Assembly (NCBI GenBank): GCA_947624995.1
Contig: CANQMS010000016.1
Span: forward strand, 1-57,855
Origin: an uncultured Clostridia bacterium
GTDB lineage: Bacteria; Bacillota; Clostridia; Oscillospirales; CAG-272
Reading direction: 5' to 3'
DNA: 57,855 nucleotides
A program made the translations under genes and the position numbers. Numbering within the stretch: the stretch's first letter is position 1; every line of letters starts with the position of its first letter. The notes below the pieces were generated by a model. The model was given only the letters and a program-made list of their open reading frames with translations. It had not been told where the DNA came from and did not search any database. Below are positions 37,650-45,930 of the stretch, in pieces.

Positions 37650-37655
37650 ATTCTA
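37650..37655 (-). promoter_or_regulatory. Possible -10 element for the DUF5107-GH2-GH35 operon
   Basis: On the minus strand TGGTAGAAT gives an extended -10 (TGG before TAGAAT) about 55 bases upstream of the start. No convincing -35 is visible at 16-18 bases. It may depend on an activator or on the extended -10 alone. Confidence 0.35.
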
Positions 37656-37683
37656 CCACAAGCGGGGCGAAAATGCCATATAA

Positions 37684-37718
37684 AAACGAAAAGCAGGCGC
37701 GGTATAAAGCGCCTGCTT
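37684..37718 (-). terminator. Intrinsic terminator of the XRE regulator gene
   Basis: A 10-bp stem AAGCAGGCGC (37691-37700) / GCGCCTGCTT (37709-37718) is followed on the minus strand by TTTTCGTTTTTA. Confidence 0.85.
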
Positions 37719-37727
37719 AAGGATCTG

Positions 37728-38420
37728 TTACTGTTTGCCCCGCTCGCGTTCGTTGCGCTCCTCTATCGCCTCGCGCATCATGTCAAGCGCATCCCACGGG
37801 ATCGCGCCCTCGATGACCGCCTCCTCGACCTGAGCGTCGACGTAATACGAGACGTAGGGCAAAAGCACGCGGATAAAGTGGTAGTCAAGCTCACCGTCAA
37901 GAATGCGCTGCAGAATTGCAGCCTTCGACCAGTCGTCAAGGATCGGCACGAACTTGCCGAGCAGCTCCTCGTTCAGCTTGTCGGGCGAGGACTCCTCGAG
38001 CAGAGCGAGCACGCTCTTGTCGCTCAGGTATTCGGCGAGCTTGACGACATACGAAATGTCGATCCCGTGCGCGGAGAAATTGTCGACGAGCCGCTCGAGC
38101 ACGCTCGGGCGGAGGAGCGGCGCTATCCCCGCGATATCTTCAATGCTCTGCGCCTCGACGGATCTCCCGTTCGCTATCCCGTCAAGTATCCGCAGCTCAC
38201 CGGGCGTCGGCTCGCCGGCGTTTATCAGCTCCTCCGTCGAGGTGCCGAAGATCTCGGCGAGGCGCGAGATTATCGCGACGTCCGGAAAGCTCTCGCCGAG
38301 CTCGTATCTCGAGACCGCCGAGGACGCGACCCCGAGCCTGTCCGCAAGCTCAGACTGCGTCATATCGGCGTTTTTGCGTAAACGGCAGAGATTGCCGCCG
38401 AATTTTGTTGCGCTGAACAT
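37728..38420 (-). CDS. XRE-family transcriptional regulator with a helical C-terminal domain
   Basis: The protein has 230 residues with ATG 38420 after GGGGGAAG. Residues about 9-62 are a Cro/C1-type helix-turn-helix (LRKNADMTQSELADRLGVAS... SRYELGESFPDV). The remaining 165 residues are predicted all-helical, rich in Leu/Glu/Asp, with no recognised ligand-binding motif, and end in a charged tail (EERNERERGKQ). It is transcribed divergently from the Ca2+ ATPase gene across a 160-base gap, so it may regulate itself and that pump. The GC palindrome in its own promoter is a candidate operator. Confidence 0.88.
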   Translation of the reverse strand: MFSATKFGGNLCRLRKNADMTQSELADRLGVASSAVSRYELGESFPDVAIISRLAEIFGTSTEELINAGEPTPGELRILDGIANGRSVEAQSIEDIAGIAPLLRPSVLERLVDNFSAHGIDISYVVKLAEYLSDKSVLALLEESSPDKLNEELLGKFVPILDDWSKAAILQRILDGELDYHFIRVLLPYVSYYVDAQVEEAVIEGAIPWDALDMMREAIEERNERERGKQ

Positions 38421-38455
38421 ATGTCTTCCCCCGTTTTTTACCGTTATTTACTTAT

Positions 38456-38484
38456 ATTGTACCACGCGGCGCGCCGCCTGTCCA
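38456..38484 (-). promoter_or_regulatory. Promoter of the XRE regulator with a palindromic spacer
   Basis: On the minus strand TGGACA, a 17-bp spacer and TACAAT with extended -10 TGG. The spacer contains the GC palindrome GCGGCGCGCCGC, placed where a repressor would block RNA polymerase. Confidence 0.8.
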
Positions 38485-38580
38485 GTACGAAATGACACTT
38501 TTTGATCGGGACCACGCCTGCATACGGTCAGCTCCGCGCACATATACATATTGCGAGATTTTATATCCGGGGGCAGGATC

Positions 38581-41229
38581 GTGACGACATTATACGGAAC
38601 AAAAACGGGGACACGGCGGGGGCTGACGGAGGCGGAGGCATTAAGGTCGCGGAGGGAAAACGGCGACAACTCTATCGCGGGCGGAAAGCGGAAGAGCTTT
38701 CTGCGGCGGTACCTTGAGGGCTTTTCGGACCCGATAATACGCATTTTGCTCGGCGCGCTCGTCATAAATATAATTTTTTCGATAGGTCACGTCGACTGGT
38801 ACGAAACGGCGGGCATCATCGTCGCCGTGATGATCTCGACCGTCGTTTCCGCCGTGTCCGAGCACGGCGGGGACCGTGCGTTTGAGCGTATGCGCTCTGT
38901 GGGAGACGGGATTCCCGTCCGCGTTCTGAGGGACGGCGTCACCGTCAGTGTGCGCCTCGCGGACGTCGTCGTCGGTGACACGGTGCTGCTCGGCTCGGGC
39001 GACCTCGTCCCGGCGGACGGCTTTATCGTCGAGGGGGAGATAACAGTCGACCAGAGCGCGCTGAACGGCGAATCAAAGGACGAGAGAAAGCGCCCCGGCG
39101 GCGGGCGGGAACTCTTGCCCGAGGCAAAAAACGCGCTTTTGCGCGGGGCGACCGTCACCTCCGGCGCATGCGTCATGACGGTCGAGCGCGTCGGGTCGGG
39201 GACGATGTACGGCGAGGTCGCGTCGTCGCTGTCGTCGGACCGCCGCGAAAGCCCGCTGAAGGCGCGGCTGACGACGCTCGCGAAAAACGTCAGTACGCTC
39301 GGATATGCGGCGGCGGCGCTCGTCGCGGTCGCGTACCTGTTTCGCTCGTTTTTCATAGACGCGGGTATGGACATGACGGAGACGCTCGCGCGGCTCTCCG
39401 ATCCCGCATATGTTTTCGCGGAGGTGCTCGGCGCGCTGACGCTCGCGATCTCCGTCATCGTCGTCGCGGTCCCGGAGGGGCTGCCGATGATGATAACCGT
39501 CGTGCTGTCCTCGAATATGAAGCGGATGCTGCGCGACCGCGTGCTCGTGAAAAAGCTCGTCGGCATCGAGACGGCGGGCAGCCTGAACATACTTTTCTGC
39601 GACAAGACGGGGACGCTGACGTGCGGCGACTTCACGGTGACGCGCGTCATCACCGCGGACGGGGAATATTCCGCGCCGTCGCGGATGCGCGAGTCCGCGG
39701 GGCGCGTATACGGCATATATCTTGACTCCGCCGTCACGAATACGGAGGCGGAGCTCGGCAGGTCCGGAGGGCGGCGCGCCGCCCTCGGCGGGAACGCGAC
39801 GGACCGGGCGATACTCTCGTCCGTCGCGGACGCGGCAGGCGGCGCGGGAGGCGGGCGCGTCCTGTTCCGCCGCCGCTTTGACAGCAAAAACAAGTATTCG
39901 CTCGCCGTTGCAGACGCGGCGGGGGGCGAGGTCACGTACATAAAGGGCGCGCCCGACCTGATACTGCCGCTCTGCACGATGTGCCACCGCGAGTCCGGGG
40001 ACGAGGCGTTCTACTCAAAGCAGAAGATAACGGCGCGCTGCCGCGAGCTTTCGCGGCAGGGGGCGCGCGTCATAGCGCAGGCGACGTGCCGCGGACGGCG
40101 CGAGACGCCCGGCGAGGGGCTGACGTTTTTGTCGCTGACCGTGATAAGCGACGAGCCGAGACCGGAGGCGCGAGCCGCCGTCGCCGAGATACGCGGCGCG
40201 GGCATACAGTTTGTGATGATAACGGGCGACGGGGAGGAGACGGCGTCCGCGATAGCGGCGCGCGTCGGGATAACGGACAATGATGACGACCTTTGCATCT
40301 CGGGGCAGCAGCTCGGCGCCATGACGGACGAGGAGCTGAGGCGCGCGCTGCCGCGGCTGCGCGTCATATACCGCGCGCTCCCGAGCGACAAGGAGCGCCT
40401 TGTCCGCGTGTCCGGTGAGGCGGGGCTCGTCGTCGGCATGACGGGCGACGGCGTCAATGACGCGTCCGCGCTGCGCGCCGCGGACGTCGGCTTCGCGATG
40501 GGGAGCGGAACCGAGGTCGCGAAGGAGGCGGGCGACATCGTCATCCTCGACAACAACGTGAAGAGCATCGGGAAAGCCGTCCTCTACGGCAGGACGATAT
40601 TTGACAGCATACGCAAATTCATCGTCTTCCAGCTCACGATGAACCTGTCCGCCGTCGGCGTCTCGATAATCGGACCGTTCATCGGGATAGAGGCGCCGGT
40701 CACGGTCATACAGATGCTGTGGGTGAACCTGATAATGGACACCCTCGGCGGGCTCGCGTTCGCGGGCGAGGCGCCGAGGCGCGACTATATGAAGGAGCCG
40801 CCGAAGCGGCGCGACGAAAAGATACTCTCCGGGCGCGAGCTGTCGCGCGTGCTCATCACGGGGATATATCAGATAGCGCTGTCGATATCGTTTCTGTCGC
40901 TGCCGTTTTTTAAGGAAAGGTTCGGATTTTACGACGATTACGACCGGTTCATAACGATATTTTTTGCGATGTTCGTCTTCTGCGGCATCTTCTGCGCGTT
41001 CAACTGCCGGACAACGCGGATAAATCTGGCGTCGTATCTCGGGCTGAACCCGGCGTTCATCTCGATAATGACGGCGACGTGCTGTGTGCAGCTTTTGATC
41101 GTATATTTCGGCGGCGAGGTGTTCCGCACGGTGCCGCTCTCCCCGCGCGACCTCGGCGCGGCGCTCGTCATCGCGTTCACCGTCATTCCGTTCGACATCA
41201 TGAGAAAGATACTTTCCCGCAAAAAATGA
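38581..41229 (+). CDS. P-type (P2) calcium-transporting ATPase
   Basis: The protein has 882 residues if it starts at GTG 38581, after GGGGGCAGG. A TTG at 38551 in the same frame has no ribosome binding site. It is a cation pump in the cell membrane. The N-terminal cation-ATPase domain (GLTEAEALRSRRENGDN) is followed by paired membrane helices, the actuator domain (SALNGESKDE), M4 with VAVPEGLP, phosphorylation Asp341 in DKTGTLT, the nucleotide-binding region (KGAPD), the hinge MTGDGVNDASAL, and M6 with NLIMDTLGG. PEGLP in M4 and Asn/Asp in M6 fit a Ca2+-ATPase of the P2B-like bacterial type. The role is probably Ca2+ export. It is divergent from the XRE regulator. Confidence 0.92.
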   Translation: MTTLYGTKTGTRRGLTEAEALRSRRENGDNSIAGGKRKSFLRRYLEGFSDPIIRILLGALVINIIFSIGHVDWYETAGIIVAVMISTVVSAVSEHGGDRAFERMRSVGDGIPVRVLRDGVTVSVRLADVVVGDTVLLGSGDLVPADGFIVEGEITVDQSALNGESKDERKRPGGGRELLPEAKNALLRGATVTSGACVMTVERVGSGTMYGEVASSLSSDRRESPLKARLTTLAKNVSTLGYAAAALVAVAYLFRSFFIDAGMDMTETLARLSDPAYVFAEVLGALTLAISVIVVAVPEGLPMMITVVLSSNMKRMLRDRVLVKKLVGIETAGSLNILFCDKTGTLTCGDFTVTRVITADGEYSAPSRMRESAGRVYGIYLDSAVTNTEAELGRSGGRRAALGGNATDRAILSSVADAAGGAGGGRVLFRRRFDSKNKYSLAVADAAGGEVTYIKGAPDLILPLCTMCHRESGDEAFYSKQKITARCRELSRQGARVIAQATCRGRRETPGEGLTFLSLTVISDEPRPEARAAVAEIRGAGIQFVMITGDGEETASAIAARVGITDNDDDLCISGQQLGAMTDEELRRALPRLRVIYRALPSDKERLVRVSGEAGLVVGMTGDGVNDASALRAADVGFAMGSGTEVAKEAGDIVILDNNVKSIGKAVLYGRTIFDSIRKFIVFQLTMNLSAVGVSIIGPFIGIEAPVTVIQMLWVNLIMDTLGGLAFAGEAPRRDYMKEPPKRRDEKILSGRELSRVLITGIYQIALSISFLSLPFFKERFGFYDDYDRFITIFFAMFVFCGIFCAFNCRTTRINLASYLGLNPAFISIMTATCCVQLLIVYFGGEVFRTVPLSPRDLGAALVIAFTVIPFDIMRKILSRKK

Positions 41230-41271
41230 TATACCGCCCGCATCAAAGCCGGGCGGCAGAGATGCTATGAT

Positions 41272-41310
41272 ATTTTTCGCCCCGCCGGTCTCCCCGGCGG
41301 GGCGAAAAAT
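41272..41310. terminator. Bidirectional intrinsic terminator
   Basis: A perfect 17-bp stem, ATTTTTCGCCCCGCCGG (41272-41288) with its complement (41294-41310), and a TCTCC loop. It has T5 on one side and A5 on the other. Its right edge touches the stop codon of the acetyltransferase gene. Confidence 0.92.
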
Positions 41311-41909
41311 TATACTTTCCTCTGTCCGAAATAATCTTCCCGTAAAATGCCGCGTTCAACGATGTCGACGCGTTCGCCCGTGCCGAGCAGCCGGTAAGCT
41401 TTTCTGCGCGTCCCCTCATATTTTAAGCCGCACTTCTCCATGACGCGGGACGAGCCGATATTTTCCGCGGCATGACTGCCGTTTATGCGATAGAAACCGA
41501 CCTCCTCAAAGCAGTAGCGCAAAACCTCGGAAAGGGCTTCGGTCATAAGCCCTTGACCCCACCACGCCTTGCCCATGCAGTAGCCGATGCCGCCCGTCAT
41601 CTGATATTCGTCGACGATACCCGCCTCAATATCGCCGATGAGAATATTCCCGGCTTTTAATACTATAGCCCAGTGATAGCAGTCTGACCGCCTGCACTCC
41701 TCCTCACGCATCTTCAAAAGCGCGCGGGTGACGGCGATATCGCCGTGCGGCGACCACGTCAGATATTTTGTCACGTCCGGGTCGTTCATCCAGTTGGCGA
41801 AGGCCTCCTCGGCGTCGCTTTCCTTCCAAGGACGAAGGAGCAGGCGCTTTGTTTCCAGTATTTTTGTACCTTTATTTTCCATAGTCATCACCCATGATAT
41901 CGTGCTCAC
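41310..41909 (-). CDS. GNAT family N-acetyltransferase (RimJ/RimL-like)
   Basis: The protein has 199 residues from GTG 41909, which overlaps the previous stop (GTGA) and follows AAGGGG. ATG codons at 41888 and 41882 are alternatives. It shows the RimJ/RimL pattern: ETKRLLLRPWKESDAEEAFANWMNDP at the N-terminus (first part), IGYCMGKAWWGQGLMTEAL for the acetyl-CoA-binding motif, and AAENIGSSRVMEKCGLKYEG. It transfers an acetyl group from acetyl-CoA to an unknown amine, possibly a protein N-terminus, an antibiotic or a small molecule. It is the last gene of a three-gene operon linked by 4-base overlaps to the two paralogous unknown proteins, so its substrate may be tied to theirs. Confidence 0.9.
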   Translation of the reverse strand: MSTISWVMTMENKGTKILETKRLLLRPWKESDAEEAFANWMNDPDVTKYLTWSPHGDIAVTRALLKMREEECRRSDCYHWAIVLKAGNILIGDIEAGIVDEYQMTGGIGYCMGKAWWGQGLMTEALSEVLRYCFEEVGFYRINGSHAAENIGSSRVMEKCGLKYEGTRRKAYRLLGTGERVDIVERGILREDYFGQRKV

Positions 41910-42961
41910 CGGTCCCCTTTACCGAAGCATGCGCGCAGAAGGGCGTATGTGAGATCGCACTTTTTGGCGCTTTTTTTGCGCAGGGTCGGCTCTTTGCCCA
42001 TCACTTGCCTGAACGCTCGGTACGTTTTCTCCGGGATGAGCTCGTCCGCATTTCCGCGGCGCAGCATGTCCGCGAGGAGCTCATACGTCCCCGTCGGCTG
42101 CGGCATAAACTCAGGCACGCCGGTGACCGAGCCGAGCCAGAACGCAAATCCGAAATTGTACGGGCCGTTTATTATTGAGAGGAGCTTTTCCTCCGTCATC
42201 GGCGTCAGCGCCTGCCAGTTGTAGTTGAACGGACCGACAAAGCCCCCGCCGAATTCTGCGGGCTTTTTGAACGTGATGTATTCGTCGACGTTGCGCATCA
42301 GCTCATATCCGCGCGCAGACGCGCGCCGGACCGTATTGACGTTTTCTTCGGTCCGCCAGCTTTCGGTCGCGGCGAGCATCGCGATGTGGTTCGCCCCGGG
42401 AAAGCGCGCGTTTGGCTTATAAAATCGCTTGCCGTTTGCGCTTACGGAGAAATCGTCGATGGAATCATAATTCGCCGCCGCGGACATATGTTCGAGCGAG
42501 AGCTCGATCTGCTCCTTAATGAGCGGGCTGTCCTCGGGATAGCGCACCCATGAAAGTATCTGCGCCGTGACGGCGCGGTTGCCGCCTCTGCCGCCCTTGT
42601 CGAGCGCGTCGCCGCCGTGAAACCAGTTTTTGTGGTTTTGCGCGATTTCCGGCGTGACGAGCGCGCGGATCGCCTTTTTTATCGCGGGATGCTCTTTTTC
42701 GACGCCCGCGTTCAAAAGCTCGCCTATGAGGTGATCCATCCCGTCGTTTCCGTGCAGTTCGTGACCGAACCAGCCGTCGTCACACTGTGCGTCGAGTATC
42801 TTTTTTACGTTCGGCTGATCGAGAATCTTCTCTTCGAGCGACACCATTTCCGGCTTATCTACAGGCGTTTTTAAAAGATCCCTCAAAACGAGGTACCGTA
42901 TGCTGTCGCAGGCTTTCTCAAGAAGAAAGTCTATTTCGTTGTCAAACCGTGTGTCTTTCAT
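41906..42961 (-). CDS. Uncharacterised protein, paralogue of the upstream gene product
   Basis: The protein has 351 residues, with ATG 42961 overlapping the preceding stop by 4 bases (ATGA). I do not recognise a characterised function. It is mostly helical. It shares with the upstream protein DFLLEKA...SIRYLVLRDLL at the N-terminus, a Q-x(2-3)-GW-x-G-x(3)-HG motif (QCDDGWFGHELHG versus QKENGWLGNGFHG), and SWRTEEN versus SWRSEEN in the middle. The GW-G motif and repeated helical pairs recall the alpha/alpha-barrel of prenyltransferase/terpene-cyclase-fold proteins, but no DxDD or zinc-site motif is visible. The tandem arrangement points to duplication followed by divergence. A metabolic or carbohydrate-related role cannot be assigned. 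Confidence 0.8.
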   Translation of the reverse strand: MKDTRFDNEIDFLLEKACDSIRYLVLRDLLKTPVDKPEMVSLEEKILDQPNVKKILDAQCDDGWFGHELHGNDGMDHLIGELLNAGVEKEHPAIKKAIRALVTPEIAQNHKNWFHGGDALDKGGRGGNRAVTAQILSWVRYPEDSPLIKEQIELSLEHMSAAANYDSIDDFSVSANGKRFYKPNARFPGANHIAMLAATESWRTEENVNTVRRASARGYELMRNVDEYITFKKPAEFGGGFVGPFNYNWQALTPMTEEKLLSIINGPYNFGFAFWLGSVTGVPEFMPQPTGTYELLADMLRRGNADELIPEKTYRAFRQVMGKEPTLRKKSAKKCDLTYALLRACFGKGDR

Positions 42962-44034
42962 TTCACTCCTCCGTAGTGCAGTATCAGAAGTGCGCGGAAC
43001 GTAACGTCTGAGGCGCGCCGCGCCGCCTTTTTCCAGTCGATTTCAAGCTGCCCGCCGCTGTACGTTCCCATGCCCCGCAGAGCCGCCTCGTCAAATGATG
43101 CGCGGCAGACGCCGCGCTCATCTACCGAGTCGCGGATGATATCGACTTCCCGCCGCAGCTTTGGAACGAGGTCGTACAGACCGCAGCGGCACATATATTC
43201 CGCAAGGTCGAGACGAACGCGGCGGACACCGTCCGCTTCCGTGCAAAGCTCCATTCCCTCCGTGAAGGCGCTGCAGCACCCGACAAGATGTCCGACGTCA
43301 ACGCAGTAGGCGGGTACATATCCGGGCGGCTCTGCTCCCATAAGCTTGTTGAAAGCGGCCGCGAGCATCGCGATATTTTCCTCGCTGCGCCAGCTCTGTG
43401 TGTGCGCCAGAATGTCAAGGTGGTACCGGCAGGGCCACTTTTCATAGTCGTTGAAAACGTATGCGATCCCGTCCGGATTCACCCTTTCCGGGCGTTTTTT
43501 CCTTATTTTTACGATATCGGTCACCGAGCCTACCTCTGTGACCCTGCGAAACGAGTCAAGGGATTTCATTATTTCCCGCGAGATGTCGAATGAGTCCTCG
43601 TATCCCGCTCTCGCGACGCACGCCGCCTTGACGATGTCGGCCCCGTAGGCGGCATATTTGTCACGGTCATAGTTGTCCTCATTGTCGCCCATATATTCGT
43701 TTTCGGCGGTTTTGAAAGCGGATATGGCGTTTTTCAGTACGGGCGCATCGCGATACACGAGCTTTTCCCCGAGGTACTTTACGCCGACCTCCTGATTTTC
43801 ATATTGCCCGGCGTCCCTGCTCGGTCCGTGAAATCCGTTTCCGAGCCATCCGTTCTCCTTTTGGCACGCGATGATGGATTTGATTATGGGCTCGTCGAGT
43901 ATTTCCGCCTGCATCCTGTCCCGCTCGACCTGCGGAACGTCCCGGCGCAGCACCTCCGTCAAAACGCGGTATCTTATCGACGGATTTGCGTTTTCAAGAA
44001 GAAAATCCGCCATGCTCTCCGTTATGTTCGTCAT
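42958..44034 (-). CDS. Uncharacterised protein, first gene of the paralogue pair
   Basis: The protein has 358 residues. ATG 44034 is chosen because GAGGAC lies 8 bases before it and the start (MTNITES...DFLLENANPSIRYRVL) matches the paralogue. An ATG 13 codons upstream (44073) has a badly placed ribosome binding site. The protein is largely helical, with QKENGWLGNGFHG (about residue 70) and HTQSWRSEENI in the middle. No membrane segment or signal peptide is seen. It overlaps the next gene by 4 bases. Just upstream lies a remnant that repeats its first residues. Function unknown. The fold guess (alpha/alpha barrel) is weak. Confidence 0.8.
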   Translation of the reverse strand: MTNITESMADFLLENANPSIRYRVLTEVLRRDVPQVERDRMQAEILDEPIIKSIIACQKENGWLGNGFHGPSRDAGQYENQEVGVKYLGEKLVYRDAPVLKNAISAFKTAENEYMGDNEDNYDRDKYAAYGADIVKAACVARAGYEDSFDISREIMKSLDSFRRVTEVGSVTDIVKIRKKRPERVNPDGIAYVFNDYEKWPCRYHLDILAHTQSWRSEENIAMLAAAFNKLMGAEPPGYVPAYCVDVGHLVGCCSAFTEGMELCTEADGVRRVRLDLAEYMCRCGLYDLVPKLRREVDIIRDSVDERGVCRASFDEAALRGMGTYSGGQLEIDWKKAARRASDVTFRALLILHYGGVK

Positions 44035-44054
44035 TTTGTTCGTCCTCGTAGCCT

Positions 44055-44132
44055 TTAAAAAATCGGGACGCATGCCTCGGGCCCCGCGTTTTCAAGCAGA
44101 AAGTCTGTTGATTTTGACAAAGCGTTTGTCAT
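44055..44132 (-). pseudogene. Remnant of the N-terminus of a third paralogue
   Basis: On the minus strand a 25-codon frame runs from ATG 44132 to TAA at 44055-44057 and reads MTNALSKSTDFLLENAGPEA and five more residues. It aligns with the start of the following gene (MTNITESMADFLLENANPSI). An AAGGA lies upstream. The similarity ends abruptly after about 18 codons. It is best explained as the 5' scar of a duplicated and mostly deleted paralogue. It may still be translated as a short leader 20 bases before the real gene. Confidence 0.75.
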
Positions 44133-44354
44133 GTCCGAGCCGTTTCCTTATATTTTATATTGATTTAGGGGGAACATTGCTGTCATATTAAAAGCATTTT
44201 ATCATATAAACGTAAAAAAATCTACCGGAAATAATGATTTCGCTCCACCTACAGGCAACAAAATGCGGGCAGGAAATGCCGGCGATCAAAGCCGGCGGTC
44301 CTCGGAGATAATGCGCCTTACACCGACGGAGTACAGGCGGAAAAACAGGATCGC

Positions 44355-44384
44355 GAATAAAAGCCGGGCGGAGGTGACAAACTA
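44355..44384 (+). promoter_or_regulatory. Candidate sigma-G (forespore) promoter of spoVAD
   Basis: GAATA (44355-44359), an 18-base spacer and CAAACTA (44378-44384). The known Bacillus subtilis sigma-G pattern is about GHATR, 17-18 bases, CATWHTA. The -35 fits fully and the -10 at six of seven positions. spoVA genes are sigma-G-dependent in studied spore formers. The ATG follows 31 bases later. Confidence 0.65.
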
Positions 44385-44415
44385 AAACAAAAAAGACAAT
44401 GGATGAGGTGGTAAA

Positions 44416-45462
44416 ATGCCGCAAAAAGGCATAGTTACTCTGCCGAGACCGGTCTTTTTCGGGTCCGCGGCGTCGGTGGGCGGCGCGGAGGAGGAAAAGG
44501 GACCGCTCGGAATATACCTTGACGTGACGGACGTCGAGGAAGACGACAAATTCGGTACGGACTCGTGGGAGGCGGCGGAAGGCGAGATGCAGAAACGCGC
44601 GCTGACGACGGCGATCGCGAAGGCGGGGCTGACGGAACACGATATCGACGCCGTTTTCGCCGGTGACCTGCAAAATCAGTGCGTCGGCTCGAATTACGGG
44701 CTGCTCGACTTTGATATACCGTATTTCGGGCTGTACGGCGCATGCTCGACGTGCGCCGAGGCGCTTATTCTCGCCGCCTCGTACTGCTCCGGGCTCGGGA
44801 TGGGACCGACTGCCGCCGTCGCCAGCTCTCACAACTGCGCGGCGGAGCGGCAGTTTCGCTTCCCGATCGAATACGGCGGTCAGCGCGCTCCCACCTCGCA
44901 GTGGACGGTGACGGGCGCGGGCGCGTTTCTGCTTTTGCCGGAGGGGGAGCCGGGGGCGCCGAAGATCACGGATTTTCTGCCCGGGCGCTCCATAGACCGC
45001 GGCATCAACGACCTTAACAACATGGGTGCCGCGATGGCGCCGGCGGCGATAGACACGCTGAAGCGATACCTTGACGAATCGGGCAGGAGCCCCGACAGCT
45101 TTGACCTCATTCTGACCGGCGATCTCGGCGCCGAGGGGACGCGCATTCTGCGCGACTTTATGGCATCGTCCGGATATGACATCTCAGGCGTCCACGAGGA
45201 CTGCGGGCTTCTGATATATGATACCGAGGGGACGGACAAGCACGCCGGAGGTTCCGGGTGCGGGTGCAGCGCAACGGTGCTTTCGTCGGCGATACTGCCG
45301 CGCATGGGGATCCCCGAAAGGTGCAAAAGCGTGCCGGGTAAGCGGCTGCACGATATTTTGTTTATGGCGACGGGGGCGCTGATGAGCCCCGCGAGCGTAT
45401 ATCAGGGCAACAACATCCCCGGCATCTGCCACCTTGTTCATATCGTATCGGAGGGGAGCTGA
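44416..45462 (+). CDS. spoVAD: Stage V sporulation protein AD (SpoVAD)
   Basis: The protein has 348 residues with ATG 44416 after GAGGTGG. SpoVAD has a thiolase-like fold and binds dipicolinic acid during its uptake into the spore core and release in germination. Recognisable parts are LPRPVFFGSAASVGG at the N-terminus, DAVFAGDLQNQ, YGACSTCAEAL at the thiolase-like site, SSHNCAAERQFRFPIEYG, LTGDLGAEG, GGSGCGCSATVL and the C-terminal HDILFMATGALMSP...GNNIPGI. The length is normal. spoVAE follows after 4 bases. The usual preceding spoVAC is not present here: a minus-strand unrelated operon lies upstream, so the cluster is split or shortened. Expression is expected in the forespore. Confidence 0.96.
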   Translation: MPQKGIVTLPRPVFFGSAASVGGAEEEKGPLGIYLDVTDVEEDDKFGTDSWEAAEGEMQKRALTTAIAKAGLTEHDIDAVFAGDLQNQCVGSNYGLLDFDIPYFGLYGACSTCAEALILAASYCSGLGMGPTAAVASSHNCAAERQFRFPIEYGGQRAPTSQWTVTGAGAFLLLPEGEPGAPKITDFLPGRSIDRGINDLNNMGAAMAPAAIDTLKRYLDESGRSPDSFDLILTGDLGAEGTRILRDFMASSGYDISGVHEDCGLLIYDTEGTDKHAGGSGCGCSATVLSSAILPRMGIPERCKSVPGKRLHDILFMATGALMSPASVYQGNNIPGICHLVHIVSEGS

Positions 45463-45466
45463 GAAT

Positions 45467-45844
45467 ATGGATTTTCTTTCGATTCTTACGGAATATTTGA
45501 TCGTGTTCGCCATCGGCGGTGCGCTCTGTGTCATCGCGCAGATACTGATAGACAAAACAAAGCTGACGCCCGCGCGCATACTCGTCGCGTACGTGACGGC
45601 GGGTGTCATCCTCGGCGCCGTCGGCGTGTACGAGCCGTTCGCCGAGTTTGCCGGAGCGGGCGCGACGACGCCGCTTTTGGGATTCGGCAATACTATCGCG
45701 AAAGGCGTCCGCGAGGAGGTCGACGGGCGCGGCTTGATCGGGGCGCTGACGGGCGGTCTCACTGCCGCCTCCGCCGGGATCGCGGCGGCGATGGTGTTCG
45801 GCTATCTCGCCGCCCTCGTCTTCAGCGGCAAACGGAAAAAGTGA
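45467..45844 (+). CDS. spoVAE: Stage V sporulation protein AE (SpoVAE, EB type)
   Basis: The protein has 125 residues with ATG 45467, using GAGGGG at the end of spoVAD. Three to four membrane segments are visible (TEYLIVFAIGGALCVIAQIL, ILVAYVTAGVILGAVG, and the C-terminal AASAGIAAAMVFGYLAALVF), with the family features IDKTKLTPARILV and GFGNTIAKGVREEV between them. SpoVAE is a small inner-membrane partner of the dipicolinic acid channel. It is co-transcribed with spoVAD and followed by a hairpin terminator. The longer frame from 45434 overlaps spoVAD and has no better start. Confidence 0.95.
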   Translation: MDFLSILTEYLIVFAIGGALCVIAQILIDKTKLTPARILVAYVTAGVILGAVGVYEPFAEFAGAGATTPLLGFGNTIAKGVREEVDGRGLIGALTGGLTAASAGIAAAMVFGYLAALVFSGKRKK

Positions 45845-45860
45845 TTGGGAATAGAAATAA

Positions 45861-45898
45861 TGCGGGAGGAAAGACTTTAAAAAAGTTTTCCTCCCGCA
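45861..45898. terminator. Hairpin between spoVAE and the convergent flippase gene
   Basis: TGCGGGAGGAAA (45861-45872) pairs with TTTCCTCCCGCA (45887-45898), with an A/T-rich loop that can partly pair. It serves both converging genes. It belongs to the same hairpin type as 155-178. Confidence 0.75.
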
Positions 45899-45930
45899 CC
45901 CTTCTTTCAAAAGCTTTTACGGCTTTATAT

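Noticed and set aside
38551..38580. TTG start for the Ca2+ ATPase
   Set aside because: No ribosome binding site before it. GTG 38581 follows a purine-rich GGGGGCAGG and fits the family start better.
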